From the NCBI GenBank assembly GCA_016291495.1, contig JAEEXI010000002.1:177880-241879 (forward strand): a stretch of DNA of 64,000 nt, written 5' to 3'. The notes beneath the pieces were generated by a model. It had not been told where the DNA came from and made no database searches. It saw only the letters and a list, made by a program, of their open reading frames with translations. Positions 51,722 to 58,183 of this stretch are shown here, piece after piece. Position 1 is the stretch's first letter; each line of letters begins with the position of its first letter. The DNA comes from Prevotella sp. (GTDB taxonomy: Bacteria; Bacteroidota; Bacteroidia; Bacteroidales; Bacteroidaceae). The position numbers were made by a program, and so were the translations under genes.

Positions 51722-52468
51722 TTATTTCTCGTGCCAAAACTCCCATGAGGCAAAAGCCTGTAGCAGGAGCATTTCCAAACCGTTCTTTACGTTAGCACCG
51801 TATTCCTCACCACGTTTCATGAATAGGGTTTCGTCGGGATTATAGATGAGGTCATAGAGGATGGTGTGACTATCCATCGCCTCATAGGGTAGGTTAGGAC
51901 ACTCTTCCGTCTTAGGATACATGCCCAAGGGGGTGCAGTTGACAATCACATTGTATTCTTTTACTACCTCTGGTGTGATATTCTGATACTGAATGGTTTC
52001 TGGACGTTCATAACGGCTGACAAAGACGGTCTCCAGTCCAAGACTGCGTAGTCCGTAGTCTATTGCCTTCGAAGCTCCTCCTGTTCCGAGGATAAGTGCC
52101 TTCTTGTGCCATTTCTTATCGAGCATCGGCTCAATACTCTTGGTAAACCCAATGACATCCGAATTATAGCCTTTTAGTTCCGTCTTGTTACCGCGATGAG
52201 TGACACGAATGACATTGACAGCTCCGATGGCACGTGCCTCTGGGGCGATGGTGTCAAGGAATGGTATGACCTTCTCCTTATAGGGAATAGTTACGTTGAG
52301 TCCTTTCAATTCAGGATTAGAGCCCAGCACTTCAGGAAGTGCATCGATATTGGGAATCTCGAAGTTCTCATACACGGCATCGATACCTTCGTCCTGAAAC
52401 TTTTGGTTAAAGTAACTGACGGAGAAGGAGTGCCCGAGTGGGTAGCCGATAAGTCCGTATTTATCCAT
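51722..52468 (-). CDS. aroE: Shikimate dehydrogenase
   Basis: The protein has 248 residues. The N-terminus KYGLIGYPLGHSFSVSYFNQKF has the shikimate-binding Ser pair. GLNVTIPYKEKVIPFLD carries the catalytic Lys, and IGAVNVIRV and ALILGTGGASKAIDYGLRSLG form the NADP-binding fold. It reduces 3-dehydroshikimate to shikimate for aromatic amino acids. It lies 8 bp after ubiE and 8 bp before the TPM gene. Confidence 0.94.
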   Translation of the reverse strand: MDKYGLIGYPLGHSFSVSYFNQKFQDEGIDAVYENFEIPNIDALPEVLGSNPELKGLNVTIPYKEKVIPFLDTIAPEARAIGAVNVIRVTHRGNKTELKGYNSDVIGFTKSIEPMLDKKWHKKALILGTGGASKAIDYGLRSLGLETVFVSRYERPETIQYQNITPEVVKEYNVIVNCTPLGMYPKTEECPNLPYEAMDSHTILYDLIYNPDETLFMKRGEEYGANVKNGLEMLLLQAFASWEFWHEK

Positions 52469-52476
52469 ATTTGATG

Positions 52477-53208
52477 TTATTTAGTTGCGAAATACATGGT
52501 GCAGATTCCGAAGGTTAGTCGCTTGAATTGTGCGTCTTGAAAGCCCGCCTTCTTTAAGATTCCGACCAACTGCTCTCCTTGTGGGAAAGCCTCGATGGTC
52601 TTGGTGAGATAGGAGTAGGCGGCAGTGTCTTTGGAAATCAGTCTGCCGTAGATAGGCAGTACCGTGTGGGCATAAACGTGGAAGAGTTGTTTCATTGGAA
52701 ACGACACGGGAGAAGTCAGTTCGACGATACTCAGATGTCCTCCTTTCTTTAATACCCTGCACATCTCTTGCAGTCCTTTGTCAAGGTCTGCATAGTTGCG
52801 AATACCAAAGGCTGCTATTACTGCATCGAAGGTGTTGTCGTCATACGAGAGTGCCGTACAGTCTTCTTTCTCAAATGAGATGATGTCCTGCAATCCCTTG
52901 ACAGCTACCTTCTGTCGTCCGATGTTCATCATCCCGTCGCTGATGTCGGCACCGATAAGCCGTTGGGGCTTCAACATTTCTGCTGCCAGAATGGCAAAGT
53001 CGCCCGTGCCTGTAGCGATGTCGAGTATTGTTTTGGGCTGGTAGGGTGCCAGTTGACGTATAGCCTTCTTGCGCCACCCACGGTCGATATCCCACGAGAG
53101 ACGATGGTTCAGCGTGTCGTAGGTGGGAGCGATGTTGTCGAACATCTGCTCCACCTGCGTGGTCTTATTGCCGTTGTTGTACGGAGTAATCGTCTCTTGC
53201 TTGTACAT
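52477..53208 (-). CDS. ubiE: Demethylmenaquinone methyltransferase
   Basis: The protein has 243 residues (also called menG). The class I SAM fold shows [40 protein letters not shown] and [35 protein letters not shown]; the family N-terminus is [25 protein letters not shown]. It methylates demethylmenaquinone in the last step of menaquinone synthesis. It sits between purC (28 bp) and aroE. Confidence 0.95.
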   Translation of the reverse strand: MYKQETITPYNNGNKTTQVEQMFDNIAPTYDTLNHRLSWDIDRGWRKKAIRQLAPYQPKTILDIATGTGDFAILAAEMLKPQRLIGADISDGMMNIGRQKVAVKGLQDIISFEKEDCTALSYDDNTFDAVIAAFGIRNYADLDKGLQEMCRVLKKGGHLSIVELTSPVSFPMKQLFHVYAHTVLPIYGRLISKDTAAYSYLTKTIEAFPQGEQLVGILKKAGFQDAQFKRLTFGICTMYFATK

Positions 53209-53236
53209 TGTTTCTTGTTGTACTAGTGTTTCTAGA

Positions 53237-54184
53237 TTATCTAGACTTTAAATAGTCACTGACATTCTTCTCGATGCGGGCGGCGATATCGTCATTGTCG
53301 CTTGCCTTCTCAAATTTCTCACCGATGATGTGCTCGTAGAGTTCGATATAGCGGTCGCTAACGCTCTCTGCATATTCGTCGGTAATCTCGGGCATTACCT
53401 GTCCGGGTTCGTTCATGAAGTTATGCTCAATGAGCCACTGGCGTACAAACTCCTTCGAGAGTTGCTTCTGAGGTTCACCCTTGGCGAGTTTCTCTTCATA
53501 GCCGTCTGCATAGAAGTAACGACTGCTGTCAGGTGTGTGAATCTCGTCGATGAGGTACACCTTACCGTCGCGCTTGCCAAACTCATACTTGGTATCTACG
53601 AGGATGAGGCCACGTTTGGCTGCGATTTCCTGTCCACGAGCGAAGATCTTGCGGGTATAGTCTTCCATGACGGCATAGTCCTCAGCCGATACGAGTCCCT
53701 GTGCGATAATCTCTTCCTTCGAGATATTCATATCATGACCCTCGTCGGCCTTGGTCGTCGGGGTGATGATAGGCTCGGGGAAACGCTCGTTCTCCTTCAT
53801 GCCGTCGGGAAGTTTCACACCACACAGCTCACGGCAGCCGTTCTTGTACTCACGCCAGGCAGAGCCTGTCAAGATACTACGGATAATCATCTCCACACGG
53901 AAGCCCTCACATTTCAGTCCAACGGTCACCATGGGGTCGGGCGTAGCGAGTTTCCAGTTCGGACAGATGTCTGTGGTGGCATCAAGGAACTTGGCGGCAA
54001 TCTGGTTCAGTACCTGTCCCTTGAAAGGAATACCTTTGGGCAGGATCACATCGAAGGCGGAGATACGGTCGGTGGCTACCATTACCATCAGGTCGTCATT
54101 GATGTTATACACGTCACGGACTTTTCCGTGATACACACTCTTTTGACCTTCAAAATTGAAGTCAGTCTTTGTTAATGCTTTCAT
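53237..54184 (-). CDS. purC: Phosphoribosylaminoimidazole-succinocarboxamide synthase
   Basis: The protein has 315 residues from ATG 54184 ([28 protein letters not shown]); the open frame extends to 54229 inside phoH. Motifs: [64 protein letters not shown]. It is the long eukaryote-like SAICAR synthetase used by Bacteroidetes. The start overlaps the phoH end by 23 bp, so the two are coupled. Confidence 0.94.
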   Translation of the reverse strand: MKALTKTDFNFEGQKSVYHGKVRDVYNINDDLMVMVATDRISAFDVILPKGIPFKGQVLNQIAAKFLDATTDICPNWKLATPDPMVTVGLKCEGFRVEMIIRSILTGSAWREYKNGCRELCGVKLPDGMKENERFPEPIITPTTKADEGHDMNISKEEIIAQGLVSAEDYAVMEDYTRKIFARGQEIAAKRGLILVDTKYEFGKRDGKVYLIDEIHTPDSSRYFYADGYEEKLAKGEPQKQLSKEFVRQWLIEHNFMNEPGQVMPEITDEYAESVSDRYIELYEHIIGEKFEKASDNDDIAARIEKNVSDYLKSR

Positions 54185-55139
54185 CTTTATCTTTGTTTTG
54201 TTTCTCTTTGTCAAATCGTTCGTAGGCATTGACGATGCGAGTCACCAATTTGTGGCGCACGATGTCCTTGCGATTGAGTTCCACGACTCCGATACCCTCC
54301 ACGTTCTTCAGGATGCGTAGTGCCTCTACCAATCCTGAGAGTTGCGACTTCGGCAAGTCTATCTGCGTCATGTCACCCGTGATAATCATCTTCGTGTTCC
54401 ACCCCATACGGGTCAGGAACATTCTGATTTGCTGCGGAGTGGTGTTCTGTGCCTCGTCGAGGATGACCACGGCATCACTCAGCGTACGTCCTCTCATGAA
54501 GGCGAGGGGGGCAATCTGAATGATGTGCTTCTCCATCATCTCCTGCAGTTTCATCTGCGGCAACATGTCTTCCAGCGCATCATATAGCGGTTGCAGATAC
54601 GGATCAATCTTGTCCTTCATGTCACCTGGCAGGAATCCCAGTTTCTCGCCAGCCTCGACGGCAGGGCGGGAGAGGATGATTTTCTTCGCTGTCTTTTCCT
54701 TCAGAGCTTTCACGGCAAGGGCGATAGAGAGGTAGGTCTTTCCAGTTCCAGCAGGTCCTACGGCAAAAACCATATCGTTTTGCTCGTAGGCATCGATGAG
54801 CTTCTGCTGATTCTCCGAGCGTGCCTTGATGGCTCGTCCCGACATCGTATAGCAGACAACACCCTCTGGCACTTCGTCCTTCGTACGATGGCCCTTGACG
54901 ATATCCAAGATATCCTCCTCGTTGAGTGCATTGAACCGCAGCACATGCTGGCGCAGTTTCTCGGCACTCTCTTCGAAGGCCGCCATCTGCTCCTCGTCGC
55001 CAATGATGCGGATGACATTGTCACGCGCCACAATCCGTAGTTTTGGGTACAGGGCACGCAGCATTTGCAAATGCCCGTTTCCAGTCCCGTAGAACACGAT
55101 GGGGTCTATATCCTCTAGTACAATATGCTTCTCTATCAA
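54162..55139 (-). CDS. phoH: PhoH-family ATPase
   Basis: The protein has 325 residues from TTG 55139 ([18 protein letters not shown], read as MIEKHI). The frame upstream crosses the promoter, and no ATG is available in frame near the family start. It has a KH-like N-terminal part, then Walker [23 protein letters not shown] and Walker [37 protein letters not shown]. PhoH proteins are linked to RNA metabolism; the exact role is unknown. It is the first gene of the run down to pyrF and has a perfect promoter. Confidence 0.9.
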   Translation of the reverse strand: MIEKHIVLEDIDPIVFYGTGNGHLQMLRALYPKLRIVARDNVIRIIGDEEQMAAFEESAEKLRQHVLRFNALNEEDILDIVKGHRTKDEVPEGVVCYTMSGRAIKARSENQQKLIDAYEQNDMVFAVGPAGTGKTYLSIALAVKALKEKTAKKIILSRPAVEAGEKLGFLPGDMKDKIDPYLQPLYDALEDMLPQMKLQEMMEKHIIQIAPLAFMRGRTLSDAVVILDEAQNTTPQQIRMFLTRMGWNTKMIITGDMTQIDLPKSQLSGLVEALRILKNVEGIGVVELNRKDIVRHKLVTRIVNAYERFDKEKQNKDKDESINKD

Positions 55140-55165
55140 AATGACGTCATTTAAAAAGATGGGGA

Positions 55166-55197
55166 CAAAGTTACGAATAAGTGAGAAGAAAACCAAA
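55166..55197 (-). promoter_or_regulatory. Promoter for the phoH-pyrF run
   Basis: On the minus strand: TTTG (55194-55197), a 20-bp gap, and TAACTTTG (55166-55173), a perfect match. The TTG start is 26 bp downstream. Confidence 0.8.
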
Positions 55198-55219
55198 TTT
55201 TATTTGAGTTTTCTTGAAA

Positions 55220-55251
55220 GGCTATGGGTAGGCGAACGTAGTTCGGGAATG
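55220..55251 (+). repeat. Dispersed 32-bp hairpin element, copy 2
   Basis: It aligns with the reverse complement of 19761-19792 at about 27 of 32 positions. The hairpin is CGAAC-GTA-GTTCG (55233-55245), with GGGTAGG before and GGAATG after. Confidence 0.75.
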
Positions 55252-55255
55252 CGGG

Positions 55256-55288
55256 AGTAACTTCGGCGAAGCCAGAGTTACTTTTTTT
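55256..55288. repeat. Hairpin element with T-run (AGTAACTTCGGC type)
   Basis: AGTAACT (55256-55262) faces AGTTACT (55276-55282) around GGC-GAA-GCC, followed by a T-run (55282-55288). It looks like a terminator but no plus-strand gene ends before it. The opening CGGGAGTAACTTCGGCG resembles 57498-57513. Confidence 0.6.
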
Positions 55289-55322
55289 CGGATATATAAT
55301 CGTTTTTTCGATAGAAAATTTG

Positions 55323-55330
55323 TACCTTCG
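55323..55330 (+). promoter_or_regulatory. -7 box for the DUF5715 gene
   Basis: TACCTTCG has one mismatch to TAnnTTTG, 7 bp before ATG 55338, implying a very short leader. Confidence 0.45.
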
Positions 55331-55337
55331 CAGCCAA

Positions 55338-56069
55338 ATGAAGATAACGAAGAACAAATTTCTGCTTGGATTTGCTGTGGTAGTGGTGCTTTTGGCCATT
55401 ATAAGGGCGGTATTCCCTGAGGTTGATAATAGTCAACAGACAACAGACAATTGTCAACAGATAGTGGTTGATAGCCAAGAGCTAACTGCTAATAGCCAAA
55501 AGCCAAGAACTACAGGCAAGAAACACCGTATCCGTGGAGTGCGTGACTGCAGGCAGACGTTTCCTGACAGTCAGGCGGTGCAGATCGTAGCTGCGGAGAA
55601 GTGGGGCGTTCGTCCTGTCAAGAACCGTGAGGATGCAGAGGCACGTAAAAAGGAATTGGTGTATGTGGGGGCGAATCCTTATTATCATGTGGACCCGCTG
55701 TACAGTAGTATTCCTTACCTGGTACCTCGTGCTGCTGTGTTGCTTCAGGACATCGGACAGGCGTTCTATGATAGTCTCTATGTGAAGGGTGTTCCTTTCA
55801 ACCAATTGATCGTGACCAGTGTGCTTCGCTCGGAGGCTGACGTGACAAAACTGCGCCGAAGAAACGGCAATGCGACGGAGCGCAGTTGTCATCTCTTCGG
55901 CACGACTTTTGATATTTGCTATAATCGTTATCACCCTGTTACTCAGCCTGTTCGCGATGATACGCTCAAGTGGGTGCTATGCGAAGTGTTGAGGGATATG
56001 CGGGAGCAGGGTCGCTGTTATATTAAATATGAGGTGAAGCAAGGCTGCTTCCACATGACCGTTCGTTAA
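55338..56069 (+). CDS. DUF5715 family protein, M15-peptidase-like
   Basis: The protein has 243 residues from ATG 55338. An N-terminal membrane anchor or signal is at about 5-24 (NKFLLGFAVVVVLLAIIRAVF). Residues about 32-57 are a repetitive Gln/Ser/Asn/Thr linker encoded by an 11-unit period-7 array. The C-terminal domain has VTSVLRSEADVTKLRRRNGNAT, then CHLFGTTFDI (HxxxxxxD) and GCFHMTV, the metal-ligand pattern of LAS/M15 peptidases. It may act on peptidoglycan, as these enzymes do. It has a weak -7 box (TACCTTCG, 55323-55330) and converges on thrC with a 4-bp overlap. Confidence 0.82.
   Translation: MKITKNKFLLGFAVVVVLLAIIRAVFPEVDNSQQTTDNCQQIVVDSQELTANSQKPRTTGKKHRIRGVRDCRQTFPDSQAVQIVAAEKWGVRPVKNREDAEARKKELVYVGANPYYHVDPLYSSIPYLVPRAAVLLQDIGQAFYDSLYVKGVPFNQLIVTSVLRSEADVTKLRRRNGNATERSCHLFGTTFDICYNRYHPVTQPVRDDTLKWVLCEVLRDMREQGRCYIKYEVKQGCFHMTVR
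55431..55507. repeat. Period-7 array, 11 imperfect units (AGTCAAC/AGCCAAG type), inside the DUF5715 gene
   Basis: The units begin AGTCAAC, AGACAAC, AGACAAT, TGTCAAC and end AGCCAAA, AGCCAAG. It encodes the linker between membrane anchor and enzyme domain. Confidence 0.75.
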
Positions 56070-57415
56070 CGGCTCATGAGGAAGGCCTTGAATTCCTTGA
56101 AATCCTTACTCAGTTCGACACTTTGTTTCTGACCTCTCATGAAGGCGGCCAGGCGTTCGGGTATCTCGACGTCGCCACCGATGATGCGGTCGACCGTCTC
56201 CTTGAACTTGGCGGGATGAGCGGTCTCGCAGAATACGCCAACCTCGCCTTCTTTCAGTCCTTCCTGTAAGGCGCGATAGCCACAGGCACCATGGGGGTCA
56301 AGCGTATATCCTGTCTCCTGATAGCACTGGCGCATGGTTTCCTCAATCTGTGCATCGCTATAGGTAGCACCGCTGATGAGGCTGCTGATGCGCTCGTGGC
56401 TCTTGCCGTAGAGGTCGTAGATGCGGGCGAAGTTAGAGGGATCGCCGACGTCCATCGCATTGGCAAGCGTCTGTACCGATGGTTTCGGCTCATACTTACC
56501 TGTCTGCAGATACTTATAGAAGATGTCGTTGGCATTGTTGGCGGCAATGAAACGCTTGATGGGCAGTCCCATGGCATGGCCGAAGAGTGCGGAGCAGATG
56601 TTGCCGAAGTTTCCGCTGGGTACACACATCACGAGGCTGTCCTCAATATTTACATTTTTACATTTTCCAATTTTTACATTTTCCTTCATCCGTGCATAGG
56701 CATTGAAGTAATAGAATGCCTGGGGCAGGAAACGGGCGACGTTGATCGAGTTGGCCGATGTGAGTTTCATGTGCTGGTTCAGTTCCTCGTCCATGAACGC
56801 ATTCTTGACCAGTGCCTGACAATCGTCGAAGACACCGTCCACCTCGATGGCGGTGATGTTCTGACCGAGGGTGGTGAACTGGCTCTCCTGTATCTTGCTG
56901 ACCTTGCCTTTGGGATAGAGCACATAGACGTGGATGCCCTCTACGCCGAGGAAGCCGTTGGCTACGGCGCTGCCGGTGTCGCCACTGGTGGCCACGAGGA
57001 CGTTGACTAACTTTGAACTTTGAACTTTGAACTTTGTATTTTCCTGGCGGATGAAGTACTGCAGCAGGCGAGCCATGAAGCGGGCGCCGACGTCCTTGAA
57101 GGCGAGGGTGGGGCCGTGGAACAGTTCCAGCGTATAGATGTTGTCCTTCACCTTTACGACGGGGCAGTCGAACGACAGCGTGTCATAGACAATCTTCTTC
57201 AGGGCCTCAGCCTCTACGTCCTCGCCGAAGAAAGCATCGGCAACGGTATAGGCTATTTCCTGGAAACTCTTCGTCTCGATGGTGTCGAAGAACTCCTTCG
57301 GCAGCGGCTTGATGCGCTCTGGCATGTAGAGTCCGCGGTCCTCAGCCAGTCCTTTCACGACGGCTTTCTTCAGGTCGGCAACGGGTGCCTTTCCGTTTGT
57401 GCTATAGTATTTCAT
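56066..57415 (-). CDS. thrC: Threonine synthase
   Basis: The protein has 449 residues from ATG 57415 (MKYYSTNGKAPVADLKKAVVKGL). The pyridoxal-phosphate Lys is Lys107 in FHGPTLAFKDVGARF, and the phosphate loop includes LVATSGDTGSAVANGF. It converts O-phosphohomoserine to threonine. Two repeat arrays interrupt the coding sequence: a period-7 array giving KFKVQSSKLV just before VLVATSGD, and a period-8 array giving MKENVKIGKCKNVNIEDS. Its usual upstream partners thrA and the ApgM-like gene are close but separated by a + strand gene pair. It has its own promoter. Confidence 0.93.
   Translation of the reverse strand: MKYYSTNGKAPVADLKKAVVKGLAEDRGLYMPERIKPLPKEFFDTIETKSFQEIAYTVADAFFGEDVEAEALKKIVYDTLSFDCPVVKVKDNIYTLELFHGPTLAFKDVGARFMARLLQYFIRQENTKFKVQSSKLVNVLVATSGDTGSAVANGFLGVEGIHVYVLYPKGKVSKIQESQFTTLGQNITAIEVDGVFDDCQALVKNAFMDEELNQHMKLTSANSINVARFLPQAFYYFNAYARMKENVKIGKCKNVNIEDSLVMCVPSGNFGNICSALFGHAMGLPIKRFIAANNANDIFYKYLQTGKYEPKPSVQTLANAMDVGDPSNFARIYDLYGKSHERISSLISGATYSDAQIEETMRQCYQETGYTLDPHGACGYRALQEGLKEGEVGVFCETAHPAKFKETVDRIIGGDVEIPERLAAFMRGQKQSVELSKDFKEFKAFLMSR
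56647..56686. repeat. Period-8 array, 5 units (ATTTTTAC/ATTTTCCA type), inside thrC
   Basis: ATATTTAC, ATTTTTAC, ATTTTCCA, ATTTTTAC, ATTTTCCT on the plus strand. It encodes the NVKIGKCKNVNIED loop of ThrC. Confidence 0.8.
57009..57036. repeat. Period-7 array, 4 units (AACTTTG type), inside thrC
   Basis: AACTTTG four times without change. It encodes the KFKVQSSKL loop of ThrC and is one of the most regular arrays in the window. Confidence 0.9.
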
Positions 57416-57444
57416 TTTCCTTGATGTTTTGTTTTTATGGGGTA

Positions 57445-57476
57445 CAAAGGTAGTGCAAATCGAGCGAAAAACCAAA
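57445..57476 (-). promoter_or_regulatory. Promoter for thrC
   Basis: On the minus strand: TTTG (57473-57476), a 20-bp gap, and TACCTTTG (57445-57452), a perfect match, 29 bp upstream of ATG 57415. A second TACCTTTG copy is at 57519-57526. Confidence 0.8.
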
Positions 57477-57497
57477 TTTATTTAAGTTTTTCCGAAC

Positions 57498-57526
57498 GGG
57501 AGTACCTTCGACGTCAGTCAAAGGTA
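57498..57526. repeat. Hairpin element (AGTACCTTCGAC type)
   Basis: ACCTT-c-GAC (57504-57512) faces GTC-a-AAGGT (57517-57525) with a GTCA loop. The opening CGGGAGTACCTTCGACG resembles the element at 55252. Confidence 0.55.
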
Positions 57527-57598
57527 GTGCATAAAAAGCGCTATCTCCGCCTCATTAACATTCTTTACCGTTTTTTTTTTGATTCACAGTCTTCGCTG

Positions 57599-57606
57599 TA
57601 TCTTTG
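57599..57606 (+). promoter_or_regulatory. -7 box for the small peptide gene
   Basis: TATCTTTG, an exact match, 42 bp before ATG 57649. A T-tract lies upstream in place of a clear -33 TTTG. Confidence 0.6.
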
Positions 57607-57648
57607 TGGTCAGTTACTAATTAAAAACCTAATTTAAACTGATTTATT

Positions 57649-57774
57649 ATGAAGAAAAAAGCGTATTTAGAACCGACGACGCAGGTCGTCAAGTTGCAAC
57701 AACGTCAGTGCCTATTGGCTGGAAGTGATGTGGGTGGCTCAATGCCTGACGAGTGGGAGGAGCATAACATCTGA
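57649..57774 (+). CDS. Small 41-residue protein with CLLAGS motif
   Basis: This short frame codes 41 residues: MKKKAYLEPTTQVVKLQQ, a CLLAGS segment, then GGSMPDEWEEHNI. The start ATG 57649 follows a promoter box by 42 bp. Small Bacteroidales proteins of this type (basic MKKK start, a Pro, a Cys/Leu-Leu-Ala-Gly-Ser stretch, acidic end) are common and poorly named. I infer a secreted or processed peptide only from the layout; no function is claimed. The lipoprotein gene follows 41 bp downstream, probably on the same transcript. Confidence 0.65.
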   Translation: MKKKAYLEPTTQVVKLQQRQCLLAGSDVGGSMPDEWEEHNI

Positions 57775-57815
57775 TGCCCTCATCCGAGTATTAACAAAAA
57801 AACAGAAGAAGAACA

Positions 57816-58145
57816 ATGAAAACAAAGAATATGTTCAAGGCGCTGGCCATGGCCATGCTGATGTCCGCCATGTTGCTGACTACTGCTTGCAGCAATGATG
57901 ACTTTGCAGTCAACAACGATAACAACGAGATTGTCAATCAAAAAGGTTTCACGATTCCCGCCACCGTCAACGTGACTCGTCAGGGCGGCGATACACCCAC
58001 GCCCGATCCCGATCCCGAGCCAGACCCGACACCAGACCCGACGCCAGATCCGACACCTGATCCCACACCGGACCCCGATGACCCCGGAGGTGGCGGTGGT
58101 GGCAGCGACCCAAACAGTGGTGGTGGCGGCAGCGACCCAAACTAA
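57816..58145 (+). CDS. Lipoprotein with Pro-Asp repeat and Gly-rich tail
   Basis: The protein has 109 residues. The lipobox LTTAC gives lipidated Cys25. After a short acidic region (SNDDFAVNNDNNEI) there is a TPDP/PDP repeat tract (about residues 60-88) and a Gly-rich end with two GGGSDPN copies. The repeat gives a stiff, acidic, surface-exposed stalk. No catalytic domain is visible. The same GGGSDPN end closes the HU-like protein at 19001. It is cut off by a terminator. Confidence 0.72.
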   Translation: MKTKNMFKALAMAMLMSAMLLTTACSNDDFAVNNDNNEIVNQKGFTIPATVNVTRQGGDTPTPDPDPEPDPTPDPTPDPTPDPTPDPDDPGGGGGGSDPNSGGGGSDPN

Positions 58146-58151
58146 ACAAAA

Positions 58152-58183
58152 AAGTCTGAGCAAAACGCTCAGGCTTTTTCTTT
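58152..58183 (+). terminator. Terminator of the small peptide-lipoprotein pair
   Basis: GTCTGAGC (58154-58161) pairs with GCTCAGGC (58167-58174), followed by TTTTTCTTTT. It abuts the 3' end of the convergent ApgM-like gene. Confidence 0.8.

Noticed and set aside
55256..55288. Hairpin plus T-run called as a gene terminator
   Set aside because: No plus-strand gene ends upstream of it; phoH reads the other way. Listed as a repeat instead.
57960..58100. PDP-coding repeat considered as a DNA repeat element
   Set aside because: It is in frame in a lipoprotein with a clear lipobox; the repeat is explained as a coding stalk.
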